Numbered from the stretch's first letter, positions 24,253 through 31,625 are shown. The stretch is DNA of 32,920 nt from an uncultured Candidatus Saccharibacteria bacterium (GCA_934717805.1 CAKUZG010000008.1:1-32920); one strand, 5' to 3'. The notes: generated by a model from the letters alone, not told the origin. A program made the numbers and translations.

Positions 24253-25051
24253 TTTTTGGCACACTCAATCTTCAAAGCTACTTTTTCCAGAAATTGAATG
24301 GAGTAAGCCCGAGCAACGAGCACACGCCGGCAAACTTTTGATTATCGGGGGCGGGGCAGGGAGCTTTCATGGTCTAGTAAATGCACATAAAACAGCTCTT
24401 CAAACTGGGGTAGGGGAGGTTCGAGTACTTCTACCTGACAGTTTAAAAAAAGATATAAAAATTGATTCATATGAACTTATTTTTACAAAAAGCAATCAAT
24501 CTGGTGGTTTTTCAAATCAAGCATGGGAAGACTTTAAGGCGGGTGAAAAATGGGCTGATTCAATTCTATTTATTGGCGACACCAACAAAAACTCTGAAAC
24601 TGCTATCCTCTTCGAAAAATTCATCCTCGAAAGTGAAAAACCAGTTTTTATAACTCGCGATACGGTTGATATTCTTTTAGATTCTTTTAGCGAAATTCTA
24701 TTTAAAGAAAACGTTAGTATCCTAGCTAGTTTTGCGCAACTTCAAAAAATTTTTTCGAAAATTTTCTACCCAAAAGTTTTAACTTTTTCAATGAATCTTT
24801 CAAATATTGTTGAGGTTTTGCATAAGTTTACATTATCTTACCCTGTAGAAATTTTAACTTTAAATAATGACAATTTTATCATTTCCGAAAATGGTGAAGT
24901 TTTTTCAACACCTTTAAATTCGAATTTAAATATTGGCAAACTATCTCCAATAAAAATTTGGTCAGGAGAAATTCCTACAAAAATTGCAACTTGGCAGATC
25001 TGGAATAAACACCAACGCTCAAAAGCTGCAATTACAGCAGTTTCATCTTGA
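24245..25051 (+). CDS. Degenerate NAD(P)H-hydrate dehydratase-like protein (NnrD/YjeF C-terminal family)
   Basis: 268 residues. The N-terminal half resembles the NnrD ribokinase-like fold: AGKLLIIGGGAGSFHGLVNAHKTALQTGVGEVRVLLP matches the family's GxxxxxGGS...A..A..GxGxVxV pattern. The GTGD catalytic signature and the GPG-type loop usual in the C-terminal half are absent, and that half is divergent. It may be non-catalytic or have another substrate. Epimerase (NnrE) domain absent. Overlaps the xth stop by 8 nt, so it is translated from the smpB-xth transcript. It ends with TGA. Confidence 0.6.
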   Translation: MLDFWHTQSSKLLFPEIEWSKPEQRAHAGKLLIIGGGAGSFHGLVNAHKTALQTGVGEVRVLLPDSLKKDIKIDSYELIFTKSNQSGGFSNQAWEDFKAGEKWADSILFIGDTNKNSETAILFEKFILESEKPVFITRDTVDILLDSFSEILFKENVSILASFAQLQKIFSKIFYPKVLTFSMNLSNIVEVLHKFTLSYPVEILTLNNDNFIISENGEVFSTPLNSNLNIGKLSPIKIWSGEIPTKIATWQIWNKHQRSKAAITAVSS

Positions 25052-25076
25052 TTTTTAAAAGCATAAGCGGTATAAT
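25048..25076 (+). promoter_or_regulatory. Promoter of the DUF3048 gene
   Basis: TTGATT (25048-25053), 17-bp spacer, TATAAT (25071-25076). The -35 overlaps the stop of the gene before. The ribosome-binding site GGGAGGG lies 3 nt before the ATG. Confidence 0.7.
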
Positions 25077-25097
25077 GGTTTAAAATCGGGAGGGCAA

Positions 25098-26264
25098 ATG
25101 ATCGAAATCAACAAAAGTCACCCAAAAGAGGTGAATAACATTGTTAAAAACGAAACTTTAAACAAAAAAGTTGATTTTAGTCATCCTCAAAAAAATAAAA
25201 AGCCTTTCTCGAAACTATCAAGAAAAAAGAAAATTATCATTGCAATTATTACTATTTTAGTTTTGTTAATTATTTCGGTTGGTATCTATTTTTTGCTAGT
25301 AAAAAACCAGCCAAAACCAGCCAAAACAATTACAAAAAGCCAAAAAACAGAAGTTAAAAAACCAGCTGTGCCGGAAAAATTTTATTCAAGATTATCTGGG
25401 GTAGAAGTTGCAAACAAAGAGCTTGAAACCGCACCAGTTTTTGGCGTAATGATTGAAAATTCAATTCCTGCGCGCCCTCAATCTGGGTTAAATCAAGCAG
25501 AAGTTGTTTTTGAGGCTATCGCAGAGGGAGGAATAACCCGATTTTTGGCTCTATACCAACAAAATAAACCTGAGTTAATTGGACCAGTTCGAAGCGTTCG
25601 TGGATATTACATAGATTGGGCTTCTGGATTTGATGCTTCAATTGCTCACGTTGGTGGATCTGGTGACGCACTTGCACGAATTCGTGACGGTAAACATAAA
25701 GACATGGATGAGTTCTTTAACTCCCGAACTTTTTGGCGTTCAAGAAGTCGTTACGCACCTCATAATGTTTACACCAATTCGGCAAATCTAACCGCACTAG
25801 CAAATTCGAAAGGCTGGAATTCTTCAAATTTTGAAGGATTTTCTCGAAAAAATGATTCATTAGCTTCTGCTAAAAATGCTTCTCAAATCCAAGTGAATAT
25901 ATCTGGTTTTTCTTACAATTCAACTTATATCCATAGAGACGATTGTAACTGTTATTTGCGTAGTCAGGCTGGTGTTGCGCACACAGATTTATCTGGTGGC
26001 CAAATTTCACCAAAGTCTATAGTTGTTCTAAAAATGAATAACGGCTTAGCTAGTGACAGATATCACAGCACTTATGAAAACTTAGGATCAGGAAACGGGC
26101 TAGTTTTTCAAGACGGCCTAGCTACTGAAATAATTTGGTCTAAAGCAAATGAAAGTACTCCATTAACACTTAAAAATAAAGATGGAACACCTGTTAAACT
26201 GAACCGCGGTCAAACCTGGATTGTCGCCGTTGGCAACACTACTGGATCCGTAACTTGGCAATAA
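25098..26264 (+). CDS. DUF3048 (YerB-like) membrane-anchored extracellular protein
   Basis: 388 residues. A basic cytoplasmic N-terminus of about 48 residues, one membrane segment (IIIAIITILVLLIISVGIYF), a Lys/Pro linker, then the DUF3048 domain: FGVMIENSIPARPQSGLNQA, EGGITRFLALYQ, IGPVRSVRGYYIDWA, HVGGSGDALARI, and a C-terminal half ending GQTWIVAVG. This is the YerB family of Gram-positive surface proteins, whose biochemical role is unclear. The domain faces outside the cell. Three Cys (DDCNCYLR) lie in the C-terminal part. It has its own promoter and a strong ribosome-binding site. Confidence 0.85.
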   Translation: MIEINKSHPKEVNNIVKNETLNKKVDFSHPQKNKKPFSKLSRKKKIIIAIITILVLLIISVGIYFLLVKNQPKPAKTITKSQKTEVKKPAVPEKFYSRLSGVEVANKELETAPVFGVMIENSIPARPQSGLNQAEVVFEAIAEGGITRFLALYQQNKPELIGPVRSVRGYYIDWASGFDASIAHVGGSGDALARIRDGKHKDMDEFFNSRTFWRSRSRYAPHNVYTNSANLTALANSKGWNSSNFEGFSRKNDSLASAKNASQIQVNISGFSYNSTYIHRDDCNCYLRSQAGVAHTDLSGGQISPKSIVVLKMNNGLASDRYHSTYENLGSGNGLVFQDGLATEIIWSKANESTPLTLKNKDGTPVKLNRGQTWIVAVGNTTGSVTWQ

Positions 26265-26270
26265 ATAATT

Positions 26271-26642
26271 TTATATTTTAAAATCATCTTTGTGCTTTTT
26301 GATTATTTTATTCCTTTTAAAAATATAGTACGGAATCTGTAAAAGAATAAAAATAATCCACATTAACGAAAGGTTACTTTTTTGGGAATGGTAAATAGTA
26401 AACATAATTACAAAAAATAGCGCTAACCACAAAACATTTTTTCGCATTTTAGCAATTTCTTGCTGGATACTATGCTCAGATCGTTGTTTTAAAATATTTC
26501 GTGTCTCAATAGATAGGGCTTCTTTCTGTGTGTTTTCATTATACGTATCTGAAGCCTTTTTTTGAACATCTTTCGAAGCAAAACTTTTATTTTCTTCAAT
26601 TTTTATATTATCATTTAAAGGTTTTATTATTTTTTCATTCAT
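26271..26642 (-). CDS. Hypothetical small membrane protein, 123 aa
   Basis: The start at 26642 is used because the upstream ATG at 26660 would precede the -10 box. A polar N-terminal 70 residues with coiled-coil character (SIETRNILKQRSEHSIQQEI) is followed by two hydrophobic segments (VLWLALFFVIMFTIY and SLMWIIFILLQIPYYIF) and a basic end. Not recognised. It converges on the DUF3048 gene with 6 nt between stops. It lies at the edge of the phage-derived region, so it may be host or former phage cargo. Confidence 0.62.
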   Translation of the reverse strand: MNEKIIKPLNDNIKIEENKSFASKDVQKKASDTYNENTQKEALSIETRNILKQRSEHSIQQEIAKMRKNVLWLALFFVIMFTIYHSQKSNLSLMWIIFILLQIPYYIFKRNKIIKKHKDDFKI

Positions 26643-26648
26643 GATGTC

Positions 26649-26654
26649 ATTATA
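26649..26654 (-). promoter_or_regulatory. -10 box of the 123-aa membrane protein gene
   Basis: TATAAT on the minus strand, 6 nt before the ATG at 26642. Predicted leaderless start. Confidence 0.55.
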
Positions 26655-26689
26655 ACACAAGATTGTTTGATTAAAAAGCTTGTAGCGAG

Positions 26690-27171
26690 GCGAGCAGGGG
26701 AGTAAACCAGTCTGTTCAAGCTGTCTTATTCTATTAACCTTAGAATAAGTTTAGATACTTTATTTCTCCGAAAACTACCTCTAACAATTTAGCTATTTTT
26801 ATATTAATATTATTTTGTTCGCTTTTTGTTTGCAAGTTTTTTAGGCTTTGATTAATTCGACATAGTTAATGTGTAACAATTATTAAATTATTATTCTAGG
26901 TATTTATTCTTCATATAGATTACTTAATATTACTATAAGGGCTAAAATTTATCTTTTCTATAAACTAACCAATTTATAAACCGTTTTTTGAACTAAAAAA
27001 TAGGATAGTGAAACAATTTTCATTTTTTTAAATATATAAAGATGTGTGGGTGAGATAGGTAAAACAACATTCTATTAAGTTTAATTTTTCTTTACGTAAT
27101 TTAATTTTTTCTTGAAAAAATAATATTTTTGATTATAGAAGACATAAGAGCACTCACGTTCAATAGTTATT
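26690..27171 (-). mobile_element. Decayed remnant of a second, related filamentous prophage (no intact gene)
   Basis: No believable ORF is present. Two segments match the intact prophage in the same order and orientation. 26693-26717 is 21/25 identical to the end of the coat gene (32019-32043). 26804-26833 matches the coat upstream region (32226-32261) apart from a 5-6-nt insertion, including GTTCGCTTTTTGTTTGC without change. The distance from the second block to the att repeat is about 340 nt in both. The coat coding body itself is missing. The rest is AT-rich with nothing recognised. Confidence 0.55.
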
Positions 27172-27196
27172 TCAAGCGTCGCACAATATATCTTTT
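27172..27196 (+). repeat. Prophage attachment site, left (25-bp direct repeat)
   Basis: Identical to 32607-32631 over 25 nt, starting TCAAGCGTCGCACAA and ending TATATCTTTT. Read as a Xer site, the left arm is GCGTCGCACAA and the spacer TATATC. The right arm here (TTTTTTGTGCA) is the phage-side version. Confidence 0.85.
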
Positions 27197-27287
27197 TTGT
27201 GCATTTGTCAAGTTTATGTTAAAATATATACTTTTTAAAAGTGTTAGATATAAATATTATAACATAAAATTACATAAAAAATGTTGT

Positions 27288-27791
27288 TTATTTTACACCA
27301 TTTTTTATATTTTCTAATATCATTTGCTTTAATTTTTCGTTATCAATTTTGACTGAGTCCACGCGCAAAAGAGGGAAGTTTGCTTTTTTAAAAATATCAT
27401 TTACAATTAAATCGCGCTTGATTCTGTCTTTTTCGTTATGCGTGGAATCATCAAGTTCAATCGCCAATAGGGTTTTAAAATTTCGTGAATCGACTAAAAC
27501 AAAATCTACCGAAAGTCTGTTAATAAATCTAAATGCTAGTTTAAAATTTTGACCTTTCACATTGTGAAAAAATAAACTTGATAAGTGAATTTGTGGAAAA
27601 ATTAAAATTGAATCACCGCAAACTAATTTTAATTTTTTGTAAAATTCTTGTTCACGTTCGGTCATTATAACGTATTTTCGATTATACCTATATACTGTTG
27701 ATGTTTTTTGATTTGCAGAATCTGAAACAATAGCTTTAATTATAATTACAAGAATTACAGGGATTGCAAGAAAGTATAATAAAATATCCAT
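27288..27791 (-). CDS. Membrane-anchored DUF2726 nuclease-like protein (phage cargo)
   Basis: 167 residues. One N-terminal membrane segment (ILLYFLAIPVILVIIIKAIV), then a cytoplasmic DUF2726-like domain: MTEREQEFYKKLKLVC, ILIFPQIHLSSLF, VDFVLVDSRN, LLAIELDDSTHN, RDLIVNDIFKKANFPLLRV. The D...ELD pattern fits the PD-(D/E)xK restriction-endonuclease-like fold assigned to this family. It is the last gene of the prophage. A TATAAT box ends 7 nt before the ATG, giving a leaderless transcript like host genes. It may therefore be expressed from the silent prophage and could affect other phages or DNA entering the cell; this is inference. Confidence 0.72.
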   Translation of the reverse strand: MDILLYFLAIPVILVIIIKAIVSDSANQKTSTVYRYNRKYVIMTEREQEFYKKLKLVCGDSILIFPQIHLSSLFFHNVKGQNFKLAFRFINRLSVDFVLVDSRNFKTLLAIELDDSTHNEKDRIKRDLIVNDIFKKANFPLLRVDSVKIDNEKLKQMILENIKNGVK

Positions 27792-27798
27792 ATTTTAA

Positions 27799-27804
27799 AT
27801 TATA
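27799..27804 (-). promoter_or_regulatory. -10 box of the DUF2726 gene
   Basis: TATAAT on the minus strand, 7 nt before the ATG at 27791, with no ribosome-binding site. A TTGAAA lies upstream but only 14 nt away, so the -35 is doubtful. Confidence 0.5.
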
Positions 27805-27814
27805 CAGGAATAAA

Positions 27815-27838
27815 CCTATTTCAACAAGTTGAAATAGG
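27815..27838. terminator. Perfect hairpin between rep and the DUF2726 gene
   Basis: A 10-bp perfect stem, CCTATTTCAA with TTGAAATAGG, and a 4-nt loop. It lies 34 nt past the rep stop. It may end the rep transcript or act as an operator for the DUF2726 promoter; the T tract is weak. Confidence 0.45.
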
Positions 27839-27871
27839 GAGTTATCAATTGATAAATCAAGATGATAACTT

Positions 27872-28792
27872 TTAAATTTTTATGTGTAATTTTTCACGTT
27901 TGAAGTGATTTTCAAGTTTGTTTACGTATTTTGAAAAGCTGAAATATGAAGAGTCTAAAGGAATTGTGTATATATCGTGGTAATCGTGTTTTGCAGTTAG
28001 GAATTGTTCAGGTATTTTTTGAAATTCAGTTATGAAATTTTCTATTATTTCAGGTTGTTTTAGGTTTCGACTTGACCAGTAGCGTTTAGCGTTTTTGTCT
28101 TGAATAAGATCTTTTGTAATGTATTTTTTAATATAGCTTGACATCTTTGTTTTGTCTTTAATAGGTGCTATTTCGGAACGCCCAAGCTTATATCTTGTGA
28201 TGAATTTACGGTTTTTTTCTTTCTTTTTACTTTTAAGTTCAGATACTGTTATATATTTATTTTTTCGAGTATAAAAATTTTCTGTTTCATTTTTGTAATT
28301 TTCTAATAGGGCGTGAAAGTGCCAAGCGCCGTTTTTGTGTCGTTCGGGGACTATTAAATACTTAAATTTATGACCGTGTCGCCTAAAGTGGTTCACTTGT
28401 TCAGTATTTAGCCATTTTTTAAATAGGGAAGACATTTTTTTAAAATCGTGGCGGTTATTTTCGTTTTTAACTTTTGGATTTTTAGGATCAAAGGTGAAAG
28501 TAGCAAAGTGAGTGAAATTATTACATAGTACATAATCGCTAATTTTGGTTTTTGTACGATTGATTGATTTTTGCAAATAATCTTGCTCTTCGGCGTTTTC
28601 TTCGTTCGTGAGAATAGCGGAAACCCCACGGTCTGAAAAGTTCGTAAACACAATAGGGCGGTGATATTTGATAATTTTTATTGTATCGGGGTAGATTTTA
28701 GCATAGCTTGAAATCTCTTTAAACTTAATATCTTTATTATTTTCAAACATTGACTTTAAAAGCCTTGAAGTTTGGAATTTTAGTGCTTGCAT
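27872..28792 (-). CDS. Rolling-circle replication initiator (HUH endonuclease)
   Basis: 306 residues. It would nick one strand of the phage double-stranded form and start rolling-circle synthesis. Motif 1-like THFATFTFDP (94-103); the HUH motif WHFHALLE (His158, His160), which binds the metal; and the catalytic Tyr motif SSYIKKYITK with Tyr220 and Tyr224 four residues apart. Two spaced tyrosines resemble phage GPA-type initiators, although one-Tyr use is possible. The N-terminal 90 residues are not recognised. Ribosome-binding site AAAGGAG lies 5-6 nt before the ATG. The upstream gap holds a GC-rich hairpin that may be part of the origin. Confidence 0.86.
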   Translation of the reverse strand: MQALKFQTSRLLKSMFENNKDIKFKEISSYAKIYPDTIKIIKYHRPIVFTNFSDRGVSAILTNEENAEEQDYLQKSINRTKTKISDYVLCNNFTHFATFTFDPKNPKVKNENNRHDFKKMSSLFKKWLNTEQVNHFRRHGHKFKYLIVPERHKNGAWHFHALLENYKNETENFYTRKNKYITVSELKSKKKEKNRKFITRYKLGRSEIAPIKDKTKMSSYIKKYITKDLIQDKNAKRYWSSRNLKQPEIIENFITEFQKIPEQFLTAKHDYHDIYTIPLDSSYFSFSKYVNKLENHFKREKLHIKI

Positions 28793-28818
28793 ACTTTCTC
28801 CTTTAAATAGTGTTTTGT

Positions 28819-28878
28819 CAGTTAAGTGTGGCTCTTGACAAGGGTTGCCCCAAGGGGCAACGCCCCGCCACAGTTAAG
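28819..28878. repeat. Candidate replication-origin element: hairpin flanked by direct repeats
   Basis: An 8-bp direct repeat CAGTTAAG (28819-28826, 28871-28878) flanks the near-perfect palindrome GTTGCCCC-AA-GGGGCAAC (28844-28861), followed by GC-rich GCCCCGCC. It fills the 81-nt gap upstream of rep and is very GC-rich for this phage. Confidence 0.4.
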
Positions 28879-29140
28879 CAATTTGTTCACGTTCGATTTT
28901 AAAATAGTGTTTTATCTCAAAATCAGGGCAGTATTGATAGACAGATAGGTGAGTATCTCCACAATATGAATTTGTTTGTATTTTCATAGCTTTTTGTAAT
29001 TTATCGAGAAGTTCAAAGCGTTGTTTAATGACTAAAAGGGCAGTTTTCGCATCTTTTTTAGTCTTATAATGTGCAATAGGGGTGCGGTTGTGATATAACG
29101 TATATTGAAATTTACGTGTGATTTTTAGTTCGTATAACAT
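28874..29140 (-). CDS. Hypothetical phage protein, 88 aa
   Basis: Not recognised. Start at 29140, supported by AAAGGAG about 5 nt before it; a longer frame to 29206 would overlap the Zot end. Starts MLYELKITRKFQYTLYHNRT, basic, mostly beta then a helix (KDAKTALLVIKQRF), with two Cys. It sits between zot and rep. Its leader is almost the same as that of rep (TTTAAAGGAGAAA), so both are probably translated at similar rates. Size and place would allow a DNA-binding role, but I see no family match. Confidence 0.7.
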   Translation of the reverse strand: MLYELKITRKFQYTLYHNRTPIAHYKTKKDAKTALLVIKQRFELLDKLQKAMKIQTNSYCGDTHLSVYQYCPDFEIKHYFKIEREQIA

Positions 29141-29170
29141 AATTTCTCCTTTAAATAATGGTTGTTTCGA

Positions 29171-29213
29171 GGCTTTCGTGCGCGCGTCATCGACTTGCGG
29201 ACGCACGAAAGCC
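29171..29213. repeat. Strong GC-rich inverted repeat at the end of zot
   Basis: A perfect 12-bp inverted repeat GGCTTTCGTGCG/CGCACGAAAGCC with a 19-nt loop spans the zot stop. In single-stranded phage DNA it would be the most stable hairpin in the genome, so it is a candidate packaging or replication signal. On the plus strand it is followed by a T-rich tract. Confidence 0.6.
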
Positions 29214-29927
29214 TTTCTTTTTTTTCTGCTCTAAATTGATAACCTGAAAATCTTCAAATTCTGCTTTTCCTGATACCACTTTTTGCAAAGTATCATACAT
29301 ATTTCTTAACTTTTCAGAATGGAAGAAAAAGCCAGTTTTTACTGAATGACCAATCAAAGCACCGCTGTAATCTGTTGTTAGTTTGTGTGCGTCATATACT
29401 TTATTAACTGTAAAAATATTGCCGTAAGTCGAACACATAACTAAATAATTTGCTTGCTCCCTAAAGGGTTTAGCCATACGTAAAAATAATTGAGATGTAC
29501 CAATGATAGCTTTACGTTGCTTTCGTTGTTGTGAAATTTCGGTAAAAATATAGGGCGGTATATCTTTAGACTCCAAAGCATTAAAATACGTATGTATTTC
29601 ATCTATTAAGTAGATAACGCCGTATTTATCGTTATTGATTTCAACTAATAAACGATGTAGATCATCATGATTTTTAAAAGTTATAATTTTATTAGGTAAA
29701 TCACTATTAAACTCCAAATTCGTAACTAAAATTGATTTTGGATAGCGAACCATAAGATTATAAACGTGTTTAACAGCTGATAGGGTTTTGCCTGAACCCT
29801 GCCAGCCACAATATACAGTTAAGCCTGAAGCTCTAAATAACTCTTTGTCTTTTGAGTCTATATAGTTTTGTTTTATTGAGTCGATATGCGGTTTTGTTTC
29901 TTTTCTAATAAATGATAAATATGACAT
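29187..29927 (-). CDS. zot: Zot/pI-like phage assembly ATPase
   Basis: 246 residues. Drives extrusion of filamentous virions through the membrane. Walker A GWQGSGKT (41-48), Walker B VIYLIDE (104-110), and QQRKQRKAIIGTSQLFLRM typical of the Zot N-terminal domain. No clear membrane segment is found at the C-terminus, whereas pI/Zot proteins usually have one; this protein stops about where it would be. Its tail is basic (KKKKGFRAS) and overlaps the inverted repeat. Directly after the pVI-like gene, as in known inoviruses. Confidence 0.9.
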   Translation of the reverse strand: MSYLSFIRKETKPHIDSIKQNYIDSKDKELFRASGLTVYCGWQGSGKTLSAVKHVYNLMVRYPKSILVTNLEFNSDLPNKIITFKNHDDLHRLLVEINNDKYGVIYLIDEIHTYFNALESKDIPPYIFTEISQQRKQRKAIIGTSQLFLRMAKPFREQANYLVMCSTYGNIFTVNKVYDAHKLTTDYSGALIGHSVKTGFFFHSEKLRNMYDTLQKVVSGKAEFEDFQVINLEQKKKKGFRASASR

Positions 29928-29936
29928 TTTAAACCT

Positions 29937-30230
29937 TTACTTATCTTTAATACTGAATGCTGGTATTTTGTAAATAACCCACCATATAAACGAAATGGCT
30001 AATTCAACAGGCAACAATATAGCTGTAAACGTAAACATAAAAATCATCAATTCTCTCGAACCTAACAGATAAGCTAGCATTTCCAAAGGCCATTGAATAA
30101 ACGCTACAACGGGGCGCAATGATGGCAAAGCGCTTATAAGGGGAGCTATAGCCATATCGACAGTTTTAACCAACGCCGATAGCGGAAATAGTACAACTTC
30201 TAATAGTTTCATTAACAAAATTATAATCAT
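29937..30230 (-). CDS. pVI-like minor virion membrane protein
   Basis: 97 residues, strongly hydrophobic, with about three membrane segments (VVLFPLSALV, WPLEMLAYLLG, and FMFTFTAILLPVELAISFIW) and a short charged end. Size, character and position between the pIII-like gene and the Zot gene match pVI, which caps the virion end. Sequence identity to known pVI is not claimed. Starts 3 nt after the pIII-like stop. Confidence 0.75.
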   Translation of the reverse strand: MIIILLMKLLEVVLFPLSALVKTVDMAIAPLISALPSLRPVVAFIQWPLEMLAYLLGSRELMIFMFTFTAILLPVELAISFIWWVIYKIPAFSIKDK

Positions 30231-30233
30231 GTT

Positions 30234-31484
30234 TTACTCTTCTTTCTTCTTCCATCTGTCCCATATAAAAGCCGAACCCATAAGGATTGGTACAAATTCG
30301 AATAATCGATACGCCGACCACCAAACAAACGCGAATATTAACAAAGCGCGCGCAATTGTTATATAAATTTGTGGGACTTTACAAATTGAAATATTAAAAT
30401 ACCAACCCTTACCGTGCATTTTGTCCATAAACGTATTAGTTCCTGAATCATAAACATTTTCTTCCAAATAATCACTCGCAGAGTCCCAATAAGCATTATT
30501 ACAATTTAAACCGTACCTAAAACCTGATTTTTCAAGTGGTAAAAAGGTGGCGTTTAAAATAGCGGTTATTTTATCAAAATTAAACATTGACTTTAAGTTA
30601 GACATTTCCGTGTCTATCTGACCTTCCGCGGGAACAAACAAAGTGGTAATAACATTTACTAAGCCATCGAATATACTTTTTATGCCATCTAAAATAAGTT
30701 TCGGTAAATCAATAATAGCTTTAAGCATATTTGCGATAGATTGTATCATGGGCGCGAAAAAATCACTAATGCCCTTTATAATATTATCTGTTATACTCAA
30801 AACGATTTTTTGAGTTCGAGTGATAGAATCAATCATGGGCTGAAAAAAATCTCTAAGAAAATCGCGAATACCCGTGAAAAAATCGCCAAAACCACCACCG
30901 CTATTATTGCCATTATTATTGCTCGAATTATCGGTTTTTCCACCAATGGGGTCGACTAAAAAACCACCCTCGTTCAAATTCCAGTTGTTGACCTTTAAGG
31001 CTGTACCGCCCAAAAGCGTTAGACCGTTTTTAAAATCTTCATCTGTATAACTAGCTACTTCAACGGGTTGATCGACATCATATACTTTATTGACATAAGG
31101 CGAATTAGATTCTTGCGTTTCGCGATTATAATCAGTTAGCGAATAGGCGGACGCTTTTAACTTAATTTTAAAACTTCCAGCTTCTTGCACCATATAAAGA
31201 CCACAATCTGATAAATCATTGTAATTATCATATAGATTCTCGCAAATAAATGAAATAAGTTTTATATTTTTCGAATATTTATCGGGCGCATAAAAATAAT
31301 AATGTAAATTTATCGGTCTATCTTGCGGTATATAAACCATTTGATAATATTGTCTCTTAAATTCTCTATCTTGCGCAGGTGATATTTTATAACTTTCAAC
31401 GGCGAACGCGGGTTTTGCGAATATCGTAAATAAACCAACTAATAAAGCAAAGCCAAATAATAAATAGTAAGTTTTCCATTTCAT
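30234..31484 (-). CDS. pIII-like adsorption protein
   Basis: 416 residues, similar to pIII (about 400). A signal peptide of 28 residues ends in KPAFA before VESYK. An N-terminal domain with two Cys follows (residues 29-180). Next is a Gly/Asn-rich linker (about 181-200, SSNNNGNNSGGG), like the glycine linkers of pIII. Then comes a long amphipathic helical region with repeated Phe and Ile (FFQPMIDSITRTQKIVLSIT). A C-terminal part has two Cys and a membrane anchor (ITIARALLIFAFVWWSAY) and a basic tail. The N-terminal domain should bind the receptor; the host prepilin is a plausible target but unproven. Starts 3 nt after the 45-aa ORF. Confidence 0.82.
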   Translation of the reverse strand: MKWKTYYLLFGFALLVGLFTIFAKPAFAVESYKISPAQDREFKRQYYQMVYIPQDRPINLHYYFYAPDKYSKNIKLISFICENLYDNYNDLSDCGLYMVQEAGSFKIKLKASAYSLTDYNRETQESNSPYVNKVYDVDQPVEVASYTDEDFKNGLTLLGGTALKVNNWNLNEGGFLVDPIGGKTDNSSNNNGNNSGGGFGDFFTGIRDFLRDFFQPMIDSITRTQKIVLSITDNIIKGISDFFAPMIQSIANMLKAIIDLPKLILDGIKSIFDGLVNVITTLFVPAEGQIDTEMSNLKSMFNFDKITAILNATFLPLEKSGFRYGLNCNNAYWDSASDYLEENVYDSGTNTFMDKMHGKGWYFNISICKVPQIYITIARALLIFAFVWWSAYRLFEFVPILMGSAFIWDRWKKKEE

Positions 31485-31487
31485 AAA

Positions 31488-31625
31488 CTACCTTTTTGGT
31501 CGAACTTTCATATTTTTAATGAAATATAATGCTAAAATCGCAAGCATTATGATAATGAGCCAAGTTATATCATCGAATTTTACAAATTTGTTATGCAAAG
31601 GGGTGTAATAATAAATATCTTGCAT
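31488..31625 (-). CDS. Small phage membrane protein, 45 aa
   Basis: 45 residues: MQDIYYYTPLHNKF, then one membrane segment (TWLIIIMLAILALYFI), then a basic tail KVRPKR. The topology is that of minor coat proteins (pVII/pIX-like), but they are too short to compare safely. The ribosome-binding site AGGAGAAAAT precedes the ATG by 5 nt and overlaps the stop of the 51-aa gene, so the two are coupled. Confidence 0.65.
   Translation of the reverse strand: MQDIYYYTPLHNKFVKFDDITWLIIIMLAILALYFIKNMKVRPKR

Noticed and set aside
26675..26725. Long-loop hairpin GCTTG...CAAGC as an integron attC site or small RNA
   Set aside because: No R-box/L-box pattern and only about 6 bp of stem. It is better explained as the decayed coat-gene end.
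27129..27317. 62-residue plus-strand ORF across the left att site
   Set aside because: AT-rich, no ribosome-binding site or promoter, crosses the att repeat and overlaps the DUF2726 gene end.
28799..28840. Similarity of CTTTAAATAGTG and GGCTCTTG to the M13/f1 nick region
   Set aside because: The match lies on the strand opposite to the phage genes. Its first part is just the complement of the rep ribosome-binding region, which also occurs before the 88-aa gene.
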